Assembly (NCBI GenBank): GCA_018830645.1
Contig: JAHJSA010000052.1
Coordinates: forward strand, 62,001 to 126,000
Source: Actinomycetota bacterium
Lineage (GTDB): Bacteria; Actinomycetota; Thermoleophilia; RBG-16-64-13
Reading direction: 5' to 3'
Length of the DNA: 64,000 bases
Made by a program: the position numbers and the translations under genes. Numbering within the stretch: position 1 is the first letter of the stretch; every line of letters begins with the position of its first letter. Below, piece by piece: positions 15,675-23,875 of this stretch. Below the pieces are notes generated by a model. That model was not told the origin of the DNA. It saw only the letters and a list, made by a program, of their open reading frames with translations, and searched no databases.

Positions 15675-16562
15675 ATGCGCATCAACGGAGTGGAGATCGA
15701 AGACACGTTCGCCGAGGCGTTCGAGATGTGGGGCGCACGCCTGATCATCACCGCGCACAACGAGCGCTGGGCCTTGACGGCGGCCCAGGCCGCCACCGGC
15801 TTCGCCACGTCGATCATCGGATGCGGTTGCGAGGCGGGCACGAACGACCTGCCGGCTGACGAGCGAACGCCCGATGGCCGTCCCGGTGTGGCCGCGCTCT
15901 TCTTCACCACCTCCCGCCAGAACATGGAGGCGCAGCTGCTGCAGCGGGTGGGGCAGGGCGTGATGACGTCTCCCACTTCGGCCTGCTACAACGGCCTCGA
16001 CGCCGGCGACACGATCAAGGTGGGCGGCAAGCTCCGCTTCTTCGGTGACGGGTTTCAGAGCAGCAAGTTGCTGGACGGGCGCCGGCTGTGGCGGGTGCCC
16101 GTGATGGACGGGGAATTCGTCGTGGAGGAGAACTTCGGCGTGAGCAAGGCCGTGGGAGGTGGCAACTTCTTCATCATGGCCGAGGATCTTGAGGCCGCTC
16201 TGGCAGCGGCCGAGGCCGCCGTGACCGCCATGCGCGCGGTGCCGGGCGTGATTATGCCGTTCCCCGGGGGCATCGTACGCAGCGGGAGCAAGGTCTCGTC
16301 CAGGTACAAGGGCCAGCACGTCTCCAGCAACACTCCCTACTGCCCGACTATCCGGCCCCTCGTCGAAAGCGCCCTGCCCGACGGGGTGGAGGCTGTCCTG
16401 GAGATCGTCATCGACGGGCTGGAGGAGGAAGCGGTGGGCGAGGCGATGCGGGTCGGCGTCGGGGCGTCCTGTCTCCCGGGCGTGGTGCGCATCACGGCCG
16501 GGAACTACGGAGGCTCGCTGGGGCGATACCAGTTCCATCTCCGGGATCTGGTTGACGCCTGA
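15675..16562 (+). CDS. ftr: Formylmethanofuran:H4MPT formyltransferase
   Basis: A 295-residue protein matching Ftr/FhcD along its length. MRINGVEIEDTFAEAFEMW is the conserved start, and ATSIIGCGCEAG and QLLQRVGQGVMTSPTSACYN are diagnostic. It moves the formyl group between N-formylmethanofuran and H4MPT in the cytosol. It starts 6 bases after the DUF1464 gene and is followed by fwdC after 48 bases. Length equals the archaeal enzyme. Confidence 0.92.
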   Translation: MRINGVEIEDTFAEAFEMWGARLIITAHNERWALTAAQAATGFATSIIGCGCEAGTNDLPADERTPDGRPGVAALFFTTSRQNMEAQLLQRVGQGVMTSPTSACYNGLDAGDTIKVGGKLRFFGDGFQSSKLLDGRRLWRVPVMDGEFVVEENFGVSKAVGGGNFFIMAEDLEAALAAAEAAVTAMRAVPGVIMPFPGGIVRSGSKVSSRYKGQHVSSNTPYCPTIRPLVESALPDGVEAVLEIVIDGLEEEAVGEAMRVGVGASCLPGVVRITAGNYGGSLGRYQFHLRDLVDA

Positions 16563-16610
16563 AGCCGACATGACTCGTTTCGCCAGACCTCGAGGAAGGA
16601 GGCTTCATTC

Positions 16611-17468
16611 ATGGGGTGCTTAGCATGTGCGGCGCTTATGCTGGACCGGGGTGGCGTGACGCTGTACCGGAAGGAATCGAGTCCTATCCCCGTGGAGGCC
16701 GACAGCATCTGCCCGGATCGCTTCCTGGGCCGTGGACCGGCTGAGATCGCGGCACTTCCCGCCTTCTACGGCCGCCGCCGCGTGACCCTCGGCGATCTGT
16801 TCGAGGTGGAGGGGGCGGGCGCCGACAACATCACCGTCTCTGGAGATCTTCGCCACGTCAAGAAGATCGGGCTTGGGATGTCGATGGGCCGGATCACCGT
16901 GACGGGCGACGTGGGGCCTCACCTTGGCGCCTACATGTCGGGCGGTGAGATATCGGCGGAGGGGACTGCCGGGGATTGGGTCGGGGCTCACATGAAGGGT
17001 GGCCGCATCGTGGTGCAGGGCGATGCCGGACATTTCGTGGGCGCCGCCTACCCCGGTGAGACGCGGGGCGTCACCGGCGGCACCATCGTCGTCGGCGGAA
17101 AGGTAGGGGGGGAGGTCGGAGCCCGGATGCGCCGCGGGCTGATCGTTGTCTTGGGAGACACAGGGGAGTTCGCCGGCGCCCACATGATCGCCGGCTCCAT
17201 CCTGGTCTTCGGTCGCTTGGGCGCTCGACCCGGAGCGGGGATGAAGCGGGGCACCATCGTTGCTTTCGGTGACGCTCCTGATCTCCTACCCACCTTCCGC
17301 TACGCGTGCCGGTTTCAGCCCGCCTTCCTGCGCTTCCACCTGCGCCGCCTCGGGGAATCGGGTCTTTCGATAGACTCGGAGCCGGCGGACGGCCATTTCC
17401 GGCGCTACCTGGGCGATATGAACGAGTTGGGGAAAGGAGAGATTCTCGTCCGTGATCAGCCTCAATGA
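16611..17468 (+). CDS. fwdC: Formylmethanofuran dehydrogenase subunit C
   Basis: A 285-residue right-handed beta-helix protein of the glutamate-synthase alpha-C family. Repeats of the type G-x4-G-x-x-M/A-x-G are plain from about residue 75 to 220, for example MSMGRITVTGDVG and HMKGGRIVVQGDAG. FwdC scaffolds FwdA and FwdB. It is separated from fwdDBA by about 4.4 kb of biosynthetic genes in the same operon. Its end overlaps mch by 17 bases. The cysteine-rich start MGCLACAALML is unusual. Confidence 0.88.
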   Translation: MGCLACAALMLDRGGVTLYRKESSPIPVEADSICPDRFLGRGPAEIAALPAFYGRRRVTLGDLFEVEGAGADNITVSGDLRHVKKIGLGMSMGRITVTGDVGPHLGAYMSGGEISAEGTAGDWVGAHMKGGRIVVQGDAGHFVGAAYPGETRGVTGGTIVVGGKVGGEVGARMRRGLIVVLGDTGEFAGAHMIAGSILVFGRLGARPGAGMKRGTIVAFGDAPDLLPTFRYACRFQPAFLRFHLRRLGESGLSIDSEPADGHFRRYLGDMNELGKGEILVRDQPQ

Positions 17469-18417
17469 CATAGCGGTTGGGATCGTGCGTCGGATGGTCG
17501 CCGAGGCGGAATCCTTGGGGGTGGCGGTCTCCCGCCTCTCCAACGGTACCCAGATCGTCGATGCCGGGGTGGAGGTGCCCGGGTCCCTCGAAGCCGGCCG
17601 CCTGTTCTCCGAGGCCTGCATGGGTGGGTTGGGGGAGGTTCGCTTCAGCATGGTGCAGCTGGAAGGGCTCACCCTCCCCGGCGTCGAGGTCAACGTGCAC
17701 CGGCCGCTGTTGGCCTGCATGGCGGCGCAGTATGCGGGATGGGCGGTCAACGTGCCGGAGAGCGCGATGTCGCCGTCGTACTTCGCCATGGGCTCCGGCC
17801 CGGCGCGGGCGCTGTATCGGGGAGACCCGATCTTCGAGATCATCGACTACCGTGACCCAGGAGAGATGGCGGTGCTGACCCTGGAATCCCGCCAGCTTCC
17901 CACCCCGGAGGTCGCCGGCTGGATCGCCGAGAAGTGCGGCGTATCTCCCGACCGCCTCCATCTCCTGGTGGCGCCGACGGCCAGTCTGGTCGGGTCCGTG
18001 CAGATAGCCGCCAGGATCGTCGAGACCGGATTGCACAAGATGCACGAGGTCGGCTTCGATATCTCCACGGTGCTGTCGGGCTTCGGTGCGTGCCCGCTCG
18101 CTCCCGTAGCGGGTGACGACCTGCAGGCCATCGGCCGCACGAACGACGCCGTGCTCTACGGCGGGCGCGCCTGGTACACGGTGCGCACGGACGATGCGGA
18201 GATCGAACGGGTCATCGAGGATCTGCCGTCGATGGCGTCGCGAGACTACGGCGTCCCGTTCGCCGAGCTCTTTCAGCGGTACGGAGGAGACTTCTACCAG
18301 ATCGACCCCCTCCTCTTCAGTCCTGCCGAACTCGCCCTCGTGAACGTCGCCAGCGGCCGCACCTTCCGAGCGGGCAGGGTCGACGTCGCCATGGTGGAAA
18401 GGGTCTTGCTCGGTTGA
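17452..18417 (+). CDS. mch: Methenyl-H4MPT cyclohydrolase
   Basis: A 321-residue Mch. The conserved blocks SEACMGGLGEVRF, GWAVNVPESAMSPSYFAMGSG-type segment and CPLAPVAGDDLQAIGRTNDA are present. Mch interconverts methenyl-H4MPT and N5-formyl-H4MPT. The GTG start at 17452 lies inside fwdC behind GGAAAGGAGA. The stop overlaps the TTG start of the next ATP-grasp gene. With MtdB, Ftr and Fwd it completes the methylene-to-CO2 branch. Confidence 0.92.
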   Translation: MISLNDIAVGIVRRMVAEAESLGVAVSRLSNGTQIVDAGVEVPGSLEAGRLFSEACMGGLGEVRFSMVQLEGLTLPGVEVNVHRPLLACMAAQYAGWAVNVPESAMSPSYFAMGSGPARALYRGDPIFEIIDYRDPGEMAVLTLESRQLPTPEVAGWIAEKCGVSPDRLHLLVAPTASLVGSVQIAARIVETGLHKMHEVGFDISTVLSGFGACPLAPVAGDDLQAIGRTNDAVLYGGRAWYTVRTDDAEIERVIEDLPSMASRDYGVPFAELFQRYGGDFYQIDPLLFSPAELALVNVASGRTFRAGRVDVAMVERVLLG

Positions 18418-19286
18418 GGGTCGGGATACTCGGGCAGAAGGGGGGATGGCACACTGAGGCCCTCGTCGCGGCGCTGGCCCGCCGGAGTATCGCGGCCGAG
18501 TGCTTCCCCGTCACTCAGCTGACGGCCCGGGTGACGGCGCGGCCTCGGCTGACGGCCGCCGCGACCTCTCTGGACGAGTTCGACGTGGTCTTCGTGCGGG
18601 CGATCCCAGCGGGATCCCTGGAGCAGATCATCTTCCGTGTGGACGCGCTGCACCGCCTCGAGGCCGCCGGTGTACGGGTGGTCAATTCGGCTGCGGCCAT
18701 CGAACGCGGGGTGGACAAGTACTACACCGCGGCGCTCCTGGAAGACGCCGGTCTACCGACTCCGCGCACCATCGTCACGGAACGGTGGGAGGATGCGCTT
18801 GCCGCCTTCCAGGAGCTGGGTGGCGATGTGGTGGTGAAACCTCTGTTTGGGTCCGAGGGCAGGGGTATGACCCGCGTATCGGACGCGGATACCCTCTATC
18901 GTGTGCTGCGCGCGCTCGAGCTGGGGCGGTACGTGTTCTGCGTGCAGGAGTTCGTGCCTCACGGATGCGCGGATATCCGCACCTTCGTCGTGGGAGGGCG
19001 GGTGGTCGCAGCCATGTTGCGTCGGGGAAACGGCTGGAAGACCAACACGGCTCAGGGGGCGAAGGGGGAGCCGTACGACATGGACGACCATGTGGTCGAG
19101 ATGAGCCTGCGCTCCGCGGAGGTGTTGGGGGCCGAGCACGCGGGCGTGGACATCCTGCCCTGCGAGAGCGGCGGGTACTCCGTTCTCGAGGTCAACACCA
19201 TCCCGGGCTGGCGTTCACTGCTGTCGGCGACCGGGGTGGATGCGGCAGAGTGTCTGGTGGACCATGTTCTCGAGGGGTCGGGGTGA
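18414..19286 (+). CDS. RimK-like ATP-grasp ligase (MptN-type candidate)
   Basis: A 290-residue RimK/GshB-type ATP-grasp enzyme. VVVKPLFGSEGRGM is the P-loop-like lid and SVLEVNTIPGWRSL contains the Mg ligand. RimK-like ligases such as MptN add glutamate to H4MPT in archaea, so a gamma- or alpha-glutamylation role on the C1 carrier is plausible. TTG at 18414 overlaps the mch stop. The C-terminal stop lies in the first unit of a 23-base repeat. Confidence 0.78.
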   Translation: MRVGILGQKGGWHTEALVAALARRSIAAECFPVTQLTARVTARPRLTAAATSLDEFDVVFVRAIPAGSLEQIIFRVDALHRLEAAGVRVVNSAAAIERGVDKYYTAALLEDAGLPTPRTIVTERWEDALAAFQELGGDVVVKPLFGSEGRGMTRVSDADTLYRVLRALELGRYVFCVQEFVPHGCADIRTFVVGGRVVAAMLRRGNGWKTNTAQGAKGEPYDMDDHVVEMSLRSAEVLGAEHAGVDILPCESGGYSVLEVNTIPGWRSLLSATGVDAAECLVDHVLEGSG

Positions 19287-19353
19287 ACCCGCTGGACGGG
19301 TCGAAGTGAGCCGGCTGGATGGGTCGAGATGAGGTCGCTGGACGGAATCGAGA
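19284..19353 (+). repeat. Three tandem 23-24 bp units at a stop/start junction
   Basis: Units at 19284-19306, 19307-19329 and 19330-19353 share the pattern TGA-N5-GCTGGAYGG-N2-TCGA-N2. The first TGA is the stop of the ATP-grasp gene, and the third copy provides the ATG (19329-19331) of the CitG-like gene. The duplication has pulled apart what was probably a stop-start overlap like those elsewhere in this operon. Confidence 0.85.
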
Positions 19354-20216
19354 TCGGTTGGGCCGCACAGATAGCGTGCCTGTTCGAGGTGAACGCTGAC
19401 AAGCCGGGCAACGTATCGCGGCACGCGGACTTCCACGACACTCGGTTCGAGGATTTTGTGGCAAGCGCCGTTGCCATCGGCCCGGCGTTCCAGGACGCGG
19501 CCCGCGCTACGGTTGGCGAGACCGTTCTGCGGGCCGTGCGCGACACCAGGCGATTCGTCCGCACGAACACCAACCTGGGGATCGTCCTTCTCCTCGCCCC
19601 CCTGGCGAAGGCGGCATGTGGCGAGGGATCAGAAGGGTTGCGGCCGAAGGTGGCTCGGGTGCTGGGTGAGTTGACGGCGGACGACTCCGGCAAGGTCTAC
19701 ACTGCCATCCGCCTCGCCGCACCAGCCGGACTGGGGGAAGTGGAGCAGTACGATGTGAACGAGGGCACCGTTGACACGACCCTGCGTTACGCGATGGAGT
19801 TGGCTCAGGACCGCGACTCCGTGGCTCGGGAGTACGTCTCGGACTTCGAGATCACGTTCGGGTTGGGGTATGAGACCCTTCGCCGAGCCTGGGAGGAGGG
19901 CCGCGACTTCTCGGATGCCATCGTCCATGCCTTCTTGACGGTGCTCGCGCAGGTGCCCGACACGCTTATTGCCCGCAAGGGGGGGCGGGCGGCCGCTGAG
20001 GCGGTCTCGCGGCGAGCAGGGGATGTGCTGGCAGCCGGAGGATCCCTCTCCCCCCGGGGACGCGAGGAACTGGTGCGGTTCGATCGCGATCTGCGGGACG
20101 ATTCGCACCGGCTGAATCCCGGCACCACCGCCGATCTGGTAGCCGCTTCCATCTTCGTCTTCCTTACGGAGGGCGGGATGCTCAAGGGTGTTTCCGACCT
20201 CATCACGCGACGGTGA
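19329..20216 (+). CDS. CitG-like triphosphoribosyl-dephospho-CoA synthase family protein
   Basis: A 295-residue all-alpha protein of the CitG/MdcB superfamily. EVNADKPGNVSRHADF at residues 19-34 and the TNTNLGIVLLLAPLAKA block match. In H4MPT islands this family is a standard member and is thought to act in cofactor assembly, by analogy with ribosylation from a nucleotide donor; the reaction is not settled. The ATG is in the third unit of the tandem repeat. It is the last gene of the mtdB operon and is followed by a convergent HisA-like gene 34 bases on. Confidence 0.78.
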   Translation: MRSLDGIEIGWAAQIACLFEVNADKPGNVSRHADFHDTRFEDFVASAVAIGPAFQDAARATVGETVLRAVRDTRRFVRTNTNLGIVLLLAPLAKAACGEGSEGLRPKVARVLGELTADDSGKVYTAIRLAAPAGLGEVEQYDVNEGTVDTTLRYAMELAQDRDSVAREYVSDFEITFGLGYETLRRAWEEGRDFSDAIVHAFLTVLAQVPDTLIARKGGRAAAEAVSRRAGDVLAAGGSLSPRGREELVRFDRDLRDDSHRLNPGTTADLVAASIFVFLTEGGMLKGVSDLITRR

Positions 20217-20250
20217 GGAGTAACGGGCCGCGCGGTGGGTCGGTGAGGAG

Positions 20251-20991
20251 CTACGAGCCGGGCCGCAGCCCGCGGAGGTCCGCTCCGGTGATCCACCCTC
20301 GGTGGAGGGAGGTGGCGACCAGCGCTCCCGCCACGCCTAGCTCCGCCAGCCTCCGTAGGTCGTCTGGGGTCCGCACCCCGCCTCCCGCGATGAGAGCGAG
20401 GTGCGGGAATTCGGCCCGCGCGGCCTCCAGAGCCGACCAGTCCGGGCCTCTACCAGTGCCCACCTGGTCGAGGGTCAGGAGTATCACCTGCGACAACCCC
20501 TCGCCGGAGAGGACATCGAGAGCGGCCGGCGGGGCCAAGCCTCGGAGGGCGGGGCACCTGCTGAGGACGCCGTCGACACCCACGTCCAGGCTGAGGAGCA
20601 GCTGTCCCGGAAGGAGCGCGTCCCGTATCTCGCGCAGGGCCTCCAGGCTCGGAAGCGTTTCCGAGCCCACGATCGCACGCGCCGCCCCGGCGCCGACGAT
20701 CCGTAGGGCGGAAGCCGTGTCGGTGATTGCGGCATCCACCCAGAGATCGACTCCGAGCCGATCAGTCAGAGTGCGCACCACCTCGTCGTGATGCCCTGTG
20801 CCCTGAATAGCGTCCAGATCGGCGATGTAGAACGCCCGGCAACTCGTCTCCCGCTGGAGGGCCTGAGCTACGGCAACCGGCTCGGAGCTGGGAGTCAAGA
20901 CGCTCTCGATAGGGCGATAGTGGTCGCGGTCGCCTTGTACACCGTGGACCACTTGACCCTTCATCAGGTCTAGTACGGGGATGACGTCCAT
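20251..20991 (-). CDS. HisA-like TIM-barrel protein (COG1411-type)
   Basis: A 246-residue TIM barrel related to ProFAR isomerase. MDVIPVLDLMKGQVVHG carries the first catalytic-type aspartate (D8), and LLLSLDVGVDGV carries a second. HisA-related proteins of this group occur in archaea and in H4MPT gene clusters, where an Amadori-type isomerisation in cofactor synthesis has been suspected; the function is unproven. No his genes are nearby. Its ATG (20989-20991 on the plus strand) shares the bases CATG with the start of the divergent ATP-grasp gene. Confidence 0.72.
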   Translation of the reverse strand: MDVIPVLDLMKGQVVHGVQGDRDHYRPIESVLTPSSEPVAVAQALQRETSCRAFYIADLDAIQGTGHHDEVVRTLTDRLGVDLWVDAAITDTASALRIVGAGAARAIVGSETLPSLEALREIRDALLPGQLLLSLDVGVDGVLSRCPALRGLAPPAALDVLSGEGLSQVILLTLDQVGTGRGPDWSALEAARAEFPHLALIAGGGVRTPDDLRRLAELGVAGALVATSLHRGWITGADLRGLRPGS

Positions 20992-22066
20992 GCGGTCCTT
21001 CCCTTCCTTTCCCTCGCCGTGTCCCTCGCCGTGTCCCCCGCCGATCCTCGTCCATGAGTTCGTGACCGGCGGCGGTTGGGCCGATCCAGAACTGCCGAAT
21101 TCGTTGGCGAGGGAAGGGCTGGCCATGCTGAAGGCCGTGCTTGCCGACTTCCGGGCATGGGGGGAATTCCCAGTCCTGACCACACTCGACCGTCGTCTTG
21201 GCGGCGTATCCCTTCCCGCGGATCGGGTCGTCGTCCTCGACGCTGAAGTATATCCCGCCTCTCTGGTCGAGTTGGCCGACTCGTGCGCCGCGGTGCTGAT
21301 GATCGCCCCGGAGACCGGGGGCACCCTGGAGCGTCTGAGCACTCTTATGCTCGATACGGGTGTGTGCCTGTTGGGGAGCCGGCCCGAGGCGGTGGCCGTG
21401 GCGGCGGATAAATGGGAGTGCCATCGGCTCTTCCAGTCGGCCGGCCTCCCGACCCCTGAGACGGTGAGGACCACCCCGGCCGCCGCCGCCGGCGCGGCCG
21501 AGGAGCTGGGCTTTCCGTTGGTGGTCAAGCCGATTCACGGCGCAGGGTGCGAGGGAGTCGGTTTGGTCCGCGGGGCGGGCATGCTCGAGCGGGCCCTTGA
21601 CCAGCCCTCCCTCCGGCGGGTGGAGTCCCTTCTTCTTCAACGATATATTGACGGCACCCACGCGAGTGTCTCCCTGCTTGTCTCCGGGAGTGATTCGGTT
21701 CCCCTCAGCCTCAACGAGCAGCGGGTGCGGGCCGACATCCCATTCGTGTATGAAGGTGGAGTGGCCGCCGTTTCTCACAGCAGGCGCTCGCAGGCCCTGG
21801 ACCTGGCTCGGCAGGCAGTGGCCCTGGTGCCCGGCCTGCAAGGGTACGTGGGTGTGGACTTGATGCTGACCGAGGAGGGGTGTTGGCTGATAGAGATCAA
21901 TCCAAGACTCACGACCTCCTACATCGGAGTGCGTAGGGTCGTCGATATCAATCTGGCTGAAGCGACCTGGCGCGCCTGTCGAGAGGGAGTCCTTCCGAAG
22001 GTGGTAGTGACGGCGGCAGCGGCCTCGTTCGGGAAGGAGGAACTCGATGGCCACGGAGACGCGTGA
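20990..22066 (+). CDS. ATP-grasp enzyme, MfnD-like (tyramine-glutamate ligase type)
   Basis: A 358-residue ATP-grasp protein. ILVHEFVTGGGWADPELP near residue 19 is typical of the COG1821/MfnD group, GFPLVVKPIHGAGCEGVG is the ATP lid, and CWLIEINPRLTTSYIG holds the Mg ligands. MfnD joins glutamate to tyramine in methanofuran synthesis. The start is uncertain: ATG 20990 gives a Pro/Ser-rich leader from a doubled CCGTGTCCCTCG run before the conserved domain. It overlaps the downstream hydantoinase-like gene by 20 bases. Confidence 0.76.
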   Translation: MRSFPSFPSPCPSPCPPPILVHEFVTGGGWADPELPNSLAREGLAMLKAVLADFRAWGEFPVLTTLDRRLGGVSLPADRVVVLDAEVYPASLVELADSCAAVLMIAPETGGTLERLSTLMLDTGVCLLGSRPEAVAVAADKWECHRLFQSAGLPTPETVRTTPAAAAGAAEELGFPLVVKPIHGAGCEGVGLVRGAGMLERALDQPSLRRVESLLLQRYIDGTHASVSLLVSGSDSVPLSLNEQRVRADIPFVYEGGVAAVSHSRRSQALDLARQAVALVPGLQGYVGVDLMLTEEGCWLIEINPRLTTSYIGVRRVVDINLAEATWRACREGVLPKVVVTAAAASFGKEELDGHGDA

Positions 22067-23105
22067 GTTCGCAGGCTGGGACGTCGGTGGAGCCCACGTC
22101 AAAGCGGCGCGCGTGGTCTGGGGGGTCGGGGGGATCGAAGACACACAGATCGCCGTCCGCCCGTTCGAGATCTGGCGTGGGCCCGACGAACTCCCTTCGG
22201 TCTTGGCTGAGGTCGGAGACGAGCTCGGACTTCAGGACGCGCACGCCGCGGCCGTCACCATGACCGCCGAGCTCTCGGATGCCTTCCGGACCAAGCGAGA
22301 GGGGGTGCTCTTCGTCCTCGCCGGCATGGAGCAGGCCTTCCCTCACACGCCTCTGTACCTCCTGAGCGTCACCGGCGACTTCGTGCCCGCGGAGTCGGCC
22401 CGTCGCCGGCCGTTGGATTTCGCCGCGACGAACTGGGTGGCCTCCGCCCTCTTCGTGGCCGAGCGCCATCCGGAGTGCATCATGATCGATGTGGGGAGCA
22501 CCACCACAGACATCATCCCCATCAGGGGCGGGAGGATCGTCGCCGAGGGGCGGACCGACCCCTCCCGCCTCACCACGGGCGAGCTGATCTACACCGGAGT
22601 GCTGCGTACCAACCCGAACACGTTGACCGAGACGGTGCCGGTTCGGGGGCGGATGTGCCGAGTGGCGGCCGAGTACTTCACGGTGATGGCCGACGCGTAC
22701 CTTCTGTTGGGCCGGTTGTCGCCCGAAGAGTACACGTGCCCCACGCCTGACGGCAGGGCCGCGTCGCGTGAGGCGGCGGCGGAGCGCCTCGCCCGGCTCG
22801 TCTGCGCGGATAGAGAGATGCTGAGGGATGAGGAGATCCGCACAATCGCCTCGTACCTTTTCGAGCTGCAGCTCCATCAGATCTCGATAGGGCTTCTCCA
22901 GGTGCTCTCGGGGCTCGAGGGCGCCCACGATCTTCCCCTTGTGGTGGCGGGCGCCGGCTCGTTCCTGGCCGTTGAAGTGGGGCGGAGGCTGGGGCTTGGA
23001 GTCGTGGAGCCGGCGGAGATGCTGCCTGGTTTGGGGTCGACGGCGCTTCCCGCCGCCGCCGCGGCCTACTTGTTGGCTAGGAGGTTGGGGGAACGCGAGC
23101 CGTGA
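22047..23105 (+). CDS. H4MPT-linked C1 transfer pathway protein (hydantoinase/kinase fold)
   Basis: A 352-residue protein with an ASKHA-like layout: GWDVGGAHVKAA at the N-terminus, MIDVGSTTTDIIPI near residue 147 and VVAGAGSFLAVEVG near residue 300. It matches the H4MPT-linked C1 transfer pathway family seen in methylotrophs and methanogens. A kinase role in methanofuran assembly has been suggested for the family. The ATG overlaps the upstream gene by 20 bases, and the end overlaps the kinase gene by 4. Confidence 0.8.
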   Translation: MATETREFAGWDVGGAHVKAARVVWGVGGIEDTQIAVRPFEIWRGPDELPSVLAEVGDELGLQDAHAAAVTMTAELSDAFRTKREGVLFVLAGMEQAFPHTPLYLLSVTGDFVPAESARRRPLDFAATNWVASALFVAERHPECIMIDVGSTTTDIIPIRGGRIVAEGRTDPSRLTTGELIYTGVLRTNPNTLTETVPVRGRMCRVAAEYFTVMADAYLLLGRLSPEEYTCPTPDGRAASREAAAERLARLVCADREMLRDEEIRTIASYLFELQLHQISIGLLQVLSGLEGAHDLPLVVAGAGSFLAVEVGRRLGLGVVEPAEMLPGLGSTALPAAAAAYLLARRLGEREP

Positions 23106-23875
23106 CGGACGCCGTGGTCAAGATGGACGCCGTGGTCAAGATGGACGCCGTGGTCAAGATCGGGGGGCGACTGGGCCGCGGGACGTACCTGCGCGCCTTG
23201 TGCGAACGCGTGGCTGTGCTCGGGCGCCGACATCGCCTGCTGATCGTGCCGGGAGGGGGCGTCTTCGCCGACACCGTGCGACGGTGTGACGAGCGCGTCG
23301 GTCTGAGCGACACGGCGGCGCACTGGATGGCCATCCTGGCGATGGATCAGTACGGCTACCTGTTGGCCGACCTGATCCCGGGAAGCAGGGCCGTGCGCTC
23401 CCTTGAGGAAGCCCAGGGCCTCGTGGAGGAAGGCAGGGTCCCTGTAGTTCTGCCCTTTGACCTCGTGAAGCGGGCGGACGCCCTTCCTCACAGCTGGAGC
23501 GTGACGGCGGACTCGATCGCGGCGTGGGTGGCCGGGCTGGTCGAGGCAGGCACGCTGGTGCTTCTGAAGGACCGAAAGGGGTTCAGCAGCCCCATAGAGG
23601 GTAAGGGCGGTTCATCTCCACGCACGGTGACCCTCGACGAGCTGGCCGGCTGGGAGGGGGTAGACGGCTATTGTTCTCAACTACTCCAGGGCGCCGGTTT
23701 CGACCTCTGGATCGTCAACGGGGAACGGCCGGACCGTCTGACCGAGCTGCTCGAGACGGGCCGGACGGAAGGGATCCGCATGCTGCGATCCGATTCTTCA
23801 GACTGCGCACCGCGTCACGGTCCACCCGGCCGGTCAGACGATCTCCCCGACACGCCGCTGTCCGGACACCTATGA
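23102..23875 (+). CDS. Amino acid kinase family protein, MfnE-like
   Basis: A 257-residue protein with the amino-acid-kinase fold. VVKIGGRLG near residues 16-24 and LLIVPGGGVFADTVR near residue 48 are the ATP-binding glycine loops. MfnE phosphorylates an aminomethylfuran phosphate in methanofuran synthesis. The N-terminus is lengthened by a perfect triplicated DAVVKM unit. The last ~54 codons overlap the convergent mfnB gene by 161 bases, so the C-terminal tail is longer than expected for the fold. Confidence 0.75.
   Translation: MTDAVVKMDAVVKMDAVVKIGGRLGRGTYLRALCERVAVLGRRHRLLIVPGGGVFADTVRRCDERVGLSDTAAHWMAILAMDQYGYLLADLIPGSRAVRSLEEAQGLVEEGRVPVVLPFDLVKRADALPHSWSVTADSIAAWVAGLVEAGTLVLLKDRKGFSSPIEGKGGSSPRTVTLDELAGWEGVDGYCSQLLQGAGFDLWIVNGERPDRLTELLETGRTEGIRMLRSDSSDCAPRHGPPGRSDDLPDTPLSGHL
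23107..23160 (+). repeat. Perfect 18-bp repeat x3 at the 5' end of the kinase gene
   Basis: Units GGACGCCGTGGTCAAGAT at 23107-23124, 23125-23142 and 23143-23160 are identical. They keep the frame and add DAVVKM repeats before the first ATP-binding loop, consistent with recent slippage. Confidence 0.95.

Noticed and set aside
8931-17468. Formyltransferase/hydrolase complex FhcABCD of aerobic methylotrophs
   Set aside because: A separate FwdD-like subunit and intact Fe-S and metal-ligand cysteines in subunit B argue for a redox enzyme. Not fully excluded without alignment.
23107-23160. CRISPR-like array
   Set aside because: Units are contiguous without spacers and lie inside a coding frame; no cas genes are present.
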